From contig DBTS01000098.1 in assembly GCA_002307175.1 (NCBI GenBank), positions 1-64,000 on the forward strand: a DNA stretch of 64,000 nt. The letters run 5' to 3'. Both the position numbers and the translations under genes were made by a program. The notes below the pieces were generated by a model. It was not told where the DNA came from. It was given only the letters and a program-made list of their open reading frames with translations, and did no database searches. The DNA comes from Rhodocyclaceae bacterium UBA1310 (lineage in GTDB: Bacteria > Pseudomonadota > Gammaproteobacteria > Burkholderiales > Rhodocyclaceae). How positions within the stretch are numbered: the stretch's first letter is position 1; the number at the start of each line of letters is the position of its first letter. Below are positions 60,819 through 64,000 of the stretch, in pieces.

Positions 60819-61535
60819 GTGGATCTTCTGCTTCACATTCTCCGGTACTGGCGGAGTATTTTGTTCCTGATTTTTATACTGGGGATGGTGGGGTGGCTTG
60901 GCACTTCGTTGTTGCAGCCAGAATGGGAAGCGGTGGCGGTTATCAAACCAGGTTTTGTGTTGGGTGAGCAGGTGGAAGCAGCGTCAGAGGTCGTAGACCG
61001 TGTTCGTGGACCAGAATTTTTGTATCTGGTCATGGCTCAGACGGGCGCCAAAGACAAGTCAGTTGTTGCCAGACACCTTAGAGATATGAAGGTTGTTGTT
61101 ATTGGTGATGATGCGGTAAGGATAAGTGTTCGCGACTATAGTCCTGAGGGCGCACGCCTTCTTGCCGAAAAGGTGATTCAACAGTTACAGAGGCGGCATG
61201 CGGAAATCATTCAGGCGCGTGTGGCTGAATTTAGAGATGCAATTGGGCGCTATCGTAAGCAGATAGATGCTCAAACAATGCCCCCAGTATCTCCGGGTGC
61301 TTTGTCAGGTCACACCGGGGATAGAAGCGCAATTCAAATGGCGAGTTCTTATAATATGCTCTCGGAACTTGAAGCCAAAACCCTGCCACCGAAGACTGTT
61401 GCAACGACCATTTCGCAGCAGGCATCTGCTTGGCCTACACCTGTCTGGCCGAACAAACTTCTGTTTTGTGTGCTGTTCTGCACGATTGGTGCCATGTTTG
61501 GATTTGCGAGGGCGTTAGCTAGTTTTAAGGCTTGA
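60819..61535 (+). CDS. Wzz-like chain-length regulator
   Basis: 238 residues with an N-terminal membrane helix (about 10-30), a periplasmic alpha/beta domain and a C-terminal membrane helix (about 208-232): the Wzz/PCP topology. It is short for the family (usually 300 or more) and lacks a kinase domain. 'WEAVAVIKPGF' near 37 matches the conserved Wzz strand. GTG at 60819 with AAGGGA upstream is preferred to TTG at 60813. It would set polymer length. Confidence 0.75.
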   Translation: MDLLLHILRYWRSILFLIFILGMVGWLGTSLLQPEWEAVAVIKPGFVLGEQVEAASEVVDRVRGPEFLYLVMAQTGAKDKSVVARHLRDMKVVVIGDDAVRISVRDYSPEGARLLAEKVIQQLQRRHAEIIQARVAEFRDAIGRYRKQIDAQTMPPVSPGALSGHTGDRSAIQMASSYNMLSELEAKTLPPKTVATTISQQASAWPTPVWPNKLLFCVLFCTIGAMFGFARALASFKA

Positions 61536-61561
61536 TATTTTGGGAATTGCACAGATTGACC

Positions 61562-62224
61562 ATGTTGAAACTTGTTTGCCCGCGTGCCGTCATTTTTGAT
61601 ATGGATGGCTTGCTGCTCGATTCAGAACGGATTGCGCTGGAGTGTTTTGAAACCTCGGCGCGTGAGTTGGGGCTTCCCTGGGACAGGGAATTTGCGCTGA
61701 GTCTGGTAGGCATTACGGCGCGGGAATCTGATCACATGATGCACAAGGCTTTTGGTGAGGAATTTCCTGTGGAACAGCATCGTCAGCGTTGTAGCGAGCT
61801 GTATGACGAAGCGATCCGGACCGGGGCGATCGTGCTCAAGCCATTTGCGCGGGAGCTGCTGGACTATCTGAACCGTGCCCAGATTCCCTGTGCGGTTGCC
61901 ACTTCCACCCAGCGCGTGCGTGCCGAGGTCAAGCTTCATCGCACCCAGATTCTGCCGTGCTTCAAGGCACTCGCGTGTGGTGACGAAGTGACACGCGGCA
62001 AACCTGCACCGGACATCTTCGAGCTGGCGGCGCGGCGAGTGGGTGTCGAACCCCGCGATTGTCTGGCACTCGAAGACTCCAACCCCGGTATCCGTGCTGC
62101 GGTTTCGGCGAGCATGCCGGCGGTGATGGTGCCCGATCTTCTTACGCCGGATGCGGACGTACGCCGCTACGGGGTGCCAGTGGTGGATTCCCTCAAGGAT
62201 GTGCTGATTGCATTAATGCAGTAA
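61562..62224 (+). CDS. HAD family phosphatase, beta-phosphoglucomutase-like
   Basis: 220 residues. Catalytic 'FDMDGLLLDSE' (Asp nucleophile near 13), Thr/Ser in 'VATSTQR', Lys in 'TRGKPAPDIF' and Asp in 'ALEDSNPGIRAA'. Subfamily IA with a helical cap; it may hydrolyse a sugar phosphate. Base composition returns to GC-rich here, so it lies outside the imported block, just after Wzz. ATG at 61562. Confidence 0.88.
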   Translation: MLKLVCPRAVIFDMDGLLLDSERIALECFETSARELGLPWDREFALSLVGITARESDHMMHKAFGEEFPVEQHRQRCSELYDEAIRTGAIVLKPFARELLDYLNRAQIPCAVATSTQRVRAEVKLHRTQILPCFKALACGDEVTRGKPAPDIFELAARRVGVEPRDCLALEDSNPGIRAAVSASMPAVMVPDLLTPDADVRRYGVPVVDSLKDVLIALMQ

Positions 62225-62229
62225 GGAAC

Positions 62230-62263
62230 CTGTTCACGACCGCTCTTTGCAGGTCCTGAACAG
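62230..62263 (+). repeat. short form of the dispersed palindromic repeat
   Basis: CTGTTCACGACC (62230-62241) and GGTCCTGAACAG (62252-62263) form an inverted repeat in 11 of 12 positions around 10 bases. The ends match the CTGTTCA/TGAACAG termini of the 89-bp repeat at 25459. It sits 6 bases past the HAD stop. Confidence 0.55.
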
Positions 62264-62270
62264 ATCCCAA

Positions 62271-62300
62271 TCCCCGGCCAGCTTTGCTCTCGGCCGGGGA
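62271..62300. terminator. bidirectional terminator between HAD and gpx genes
   Basis: TCCCCGGCC (62271-62279) and GGCCGGGGA (62292-62300) form a perfect 9-bp stem, with an inner AGC/GCT pair. It is placed between two convergent genes. No long T-run is present, so efficiency is uncertain. Confidence 0.6.
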
Positions 62301-62306
62301 AGCTGA

Positions 62307-62849
62307 TCAGGCCAGGGCGCTTTCGATGGCCCCTACCAGTGCCGCATCATCGGGTTTGGTTGCCGGGGCGAAGCGGCGCAGCACTTTCCCGTTGCGACCA
62401 ATCAGGAATTTCTCGAAGTTCCAGACCACTTCCGGGGCACTGGTTGGCGTGATGCCGTGTCCCTTGAGCATGGTTTCAACCCCTTCGCGACCTTCCGTAG
62501 CTGGCTGTGCTTCCACCAGGCTGGCATACAGGGCGTGCTTTTCCGCGCCGGTCACGGTGATCTTGCTGAACATCGGGAACTTCACGGCATAGTTCAGCGT
62601 GCAGAATTGCTGGATATCGCTGTCACTCCCCGGTTCCTGACCGGCAAAATCATTGGCGGGGAAACCCAACACGACGAGGCCCTGGTCGCGATACTTTTCA
62701 TAGAGGGCTTCAAGGCCTTCGTATTGTGGTGTCAGCCCGCACTTTGAGGCGACGTTGACGATCAGCAGCACCTTGCCTTCAAAGGTTTTCAGGCTGGCAG
62801 GTTGACCATCGATAGTCTTCAGGGGCAGGTCGAAAATGGATGAAGTCAT
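62307..62849 (-). CDS. glutathione peroxidase
   Basis: 180 residues. The peroxidatic residue is Cys in 'NVASKCGLTPQYEGLEALYE' (about Cys36), with Gln and Trp of the catalytic set in 'FPANDFAGQEPG' and 'WNFEKFLIG'. It reduces peroxides using glutathione or thioredoxin; the glutathione route fits gshA-gshB in the same window. The ATG at 62849 with a GGAG site is preferred over a 47-codon upstream extension. Confidence 0.93.
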   Translation of the reverse strand: MTSSIFDLPLKTIDGQPASLKTFEGKVLLIVNVASKCGLTPQYEGLEALYEKYRDQGLVVLGFPANDFAGQEPGSDSDIQQFCTLNYAVKFPMFSKITVTGAEKHALYASLVEAQPATEGREGVETMLKGHGITPTSAPEVVWNFEKFLIGRNGKVLRRFAPATKPDDAALVGAIESALA

Positions 62850-62893
62850 GAATTTCTCCGCTGAGGTTGGGTGGGTGATTATTGAATTAATTA

Positions 62894-63277
62894 TCAGATG
62901 ATCTTGGCTGACATCAGCCCGGATATGCCCAGAATGCACAAGACCTGTGCGCACAGCAGTGCGCGGTGATGTCCGCTGCCACTCAGCCACGTCCGCTTGG
63001 AGAAGGCAGCAGCAAGTTCGAGCACGATGAAACCGAGCAGGCCAAGATAGGGAAACAGGAAGATGCGCCAGGGGCCGATCAGCGTCAGCCAGAGTCCTGT
63101 TATGCCTGCCAGACCGACGGTCGCGCGGTTGACGATGTAGATCACGCGCAGCCAGGTGGGCAGGCGTCGTGTTGCCGGGTTTGGATTCTTCCAGGCGGCG
63201 ATGACCCAGACCAGGGTTGCAAGCATGGCCAGCCCGGACAGGCCGATGTGCGAATGACGGAGCGCAAGATAGAGCAT
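62894..63277 (-). CDS. small SirB2-like membrane protein
   Basis: 127 residues with four membrane helices and a His near the start (LRHSHIGLSG). Size and layout resemble the SirB2 family of unknown function. It lies upstream of gpx on the same strand, 44 bases away, and is divergent from the AraC-type regulator. The likeness is moderate only. Confidence 0.65.
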   Translation of the reverse strand: MLYLALRHSHIGLSGLAMLATLVWVIAAWKNPNPATRRLPTWLRVIYIVNRATVGLAGITGLWLTLIGPWRIFLFPYLGLLGFIVLELAAAFSKRTWLSGSGHHRALLCAQVLCILGISGLMSAKII

Positions 63278-63298
63278 GGGGGACTGGAATCGGAAAAC

Positions 63299-63397
63299 TG
63301 TCCGATCTGCTTTGGGTGGATGGACTGACTGTGTAATCTATCCTCCTCCTTGTGGTATGTCCTGTAGAATTTGTCCTTTCTTATGTACGATCGGACA
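63299..63397. promoter_or_regulatory. paired 9-bp sites in the membrane-protein/AraC gap
   Basis: TGTCCGATC (63299-63307) and its exact inverse GATCGGACA (63389-63397) flank 81 bases between the divergent starts. The second ends 4 bases before the AraC-type ATG and the first lies 22 bases before the membrane-protein ATG. A looping or two-site operator for the adjacent regulator is plausible. Confidence 0.5.
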
Positions 63398-63401
63398 CAA
63401 A

Positions 63402-64000
63402 ATGCTGTGGAGCATGGAGGCCGCTCCGAACGCTACCACCGACTGGCATGCCCATGCTGTGCATGAGCTTGTCTACTGTCTGGATGGCAAGGGGGTGCTT
63501 GAAACTTCATCGGGTTCTGTCGCACTTGCACCGGGCTGGAGCTTTCTGGTTCCAGCGGGGGTATCCCATCGTTTTGTGTTCATGCCCGGAGAGTCTGCGC
63601 GGCTGCGGGTCGTCTGTCTGGACGCCACCGAAACCTCCACCTATCTCTCCCCGGCACAAAGTGCCTTGCTGGCCGAGTTGCGAACGACAGTACCCAGCAT
63701 GGCGGATCACACAGGGGAGCGCGATACGCTTGAGCAGCTTCTGGACTACATCCTGGCAGGTTCCGGTGCTGCCGCGCAGGATGTACAGGTGCGCTGGAGC
63801 AGTGTGGGCCTGCTGCTGGCGCTGCATGGCAAGGCCCGGCTGATTCCTTCCGGACATCTCTGGCAACGCTACCATGCGCGCATGCTGACTGTGCGCAACT
63901 GGCTTGACCAGCACCTGGATCAGAGCATCAGCCTGGAGGCGCTTGCCACGAGTTTTGGTCTTTCCCGCAGTTTGCTGACACGGGAATTCAAGCGGCATGT
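63402..64000 (+). CDS. AraC family transcriptional regulator (3' end cut by window)
   Basis: At least 199 residues, running off the end. An N-terminal cupin sensor has 'WHAHAVHELVYCLDGKG' near 16-32 and 'APGWSFLVPAGVSHRF' near 43-58. The first helix-turn-helix begins near residue 178 (HLDQSISLEALATSFGLSRSLLTREF). The regulator is divergent from the small membrane-protein gene. ATG at 63402 is taken; an in-frame ATG at 63357 has no ribosome site. The effector is unknown. Confidence 0.85.
   Translation, partial: MLWSMEAAPNATTDWHAHAVHELVYCLDGKGVLETSSGSVALAPGWSFLVPAGVSHRFVFMPGESARLRVVCLDATETSTYLSPAQSALLAELRTTVPSMADHTGERDTLEQLLDYILAGSGAAAQDVQVRWSSVGLLLALHGKARLIPSGHLWQRYHARMLTVRNWLDQHLDQSISLEALATSFGLSRSLLTREFKRH

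Noticed and set aside
63352..63843. 163-codon plus-strand frame near the window end
   Set aside because: It is out of frame with the AraC-type gene, whose cupin and helix-turn-helix motifs are in the frame from 63402.
1..64000. CRISPR arrays, tRNA or rRNA genes, integrase or transposase genes
   Set aside because: None recognised on reading both strands; repeats found are palindromic intergenic elements, not spaced direct repeats.

Overview
The window is a piece of a proteobacterial chromosome, most likely a betaproteobacterium (inference). The pointers are metX-metW with a SAM-II-type leader, the gshA-gshB pair of the non-E. coli ligase class, a hemA-prfA-prmC group, a partial PTS (EIIA-Man/HPr/EI with no sugar permease) and the ribB-ribH-nusB-thiL-pgpA operon. 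Most of it is GC-rich and densely coded. The surface-polysaccharide block at about 48.6-61.5 kb is visibly more AT-rich and uses many GTG/TTG starts, which suggests horizontal acquisition. I recognised no tRNA, rRNA, CRISPR array, insertion sequence with a transposase, or prophage.

Layout. 0-11 kb: a probable D-amino-acid/peptide utilisation locus. It has a DadA-like FAD oxidoreductase and RidA, a divergent LysR regulator, an amidase, a complete peptide-type ABC importer with a fused double ATPase, and D-serine dehydratase (dsdA). GGCAATT-type repeats sit in both control regions. 11-18 kb: a methyl-accepting chemotaxis protein, a class II glutamine amidotransferase and a 1231-residue histidine kinase with about seven PAS modules. 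18-25 kb: an FKBP isomerase, metX-metW under a SAM-II riboswitch plus terminator, the partial PTS, ApbE and an M48 protease. 25.5-35 kb: gshA-gshB, then a divergent riboflavin/housekeeping operon whose RibB carries a degenerate RibA domain (RibBX type), then a TPR glycosyltransferase-like protein. 34.7-38.8 kb (minus strand): hemA, prfA, a PpiC-type lipoprotein and prmC. 39.5-41.3 kb: an orphan NarL-type response regulator, a candidate structured RNA with terminators, and a 164-bp hairpin/MITE-like element. 41.3-48.5 kb: an ABC-F protein, a hexuronate module (FCD regulator, uxuB-like, uxuA) and RNase G.

48.6-61.5 kb: a polysaccharide cluster made of a flippase-like protein, two family-2 glycosyltransferases and a full CDP-3,6-dideoxyhexose front end (rfbF, rfbG, rfbH). 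Next come a ThDP-dependent acetolactate-synthase-like enzyme and an SDR, the gene order expected for a yersiniose-type branched octose. A GtrA/GtrB/membrane-glycosyltransferase trio and a Wzz-like protein follow. This is the best candidate for an unusual system here: a CDP-linked, two-carbon-branched dideoxy sugar coupled to a gtr-like decorating module. The E3 reductase (RfbI/AscD type) that normally partners RfbH is absent from the window. 61.5-64 kb: a HAD phosphatase, a glutathione peroxidase, a small membrane protein and an AraC-type regulator cut by the window end.

Non-coding highlights are the SAM-II riboswitch, a dispersed palindromic intergenic repeat of about 89 bp (at 1, 11.05, 25.46 and a short form at 62.23 kb), the 164-bp hairpin element, the structured RNA candidate beside it, and several clear operators.
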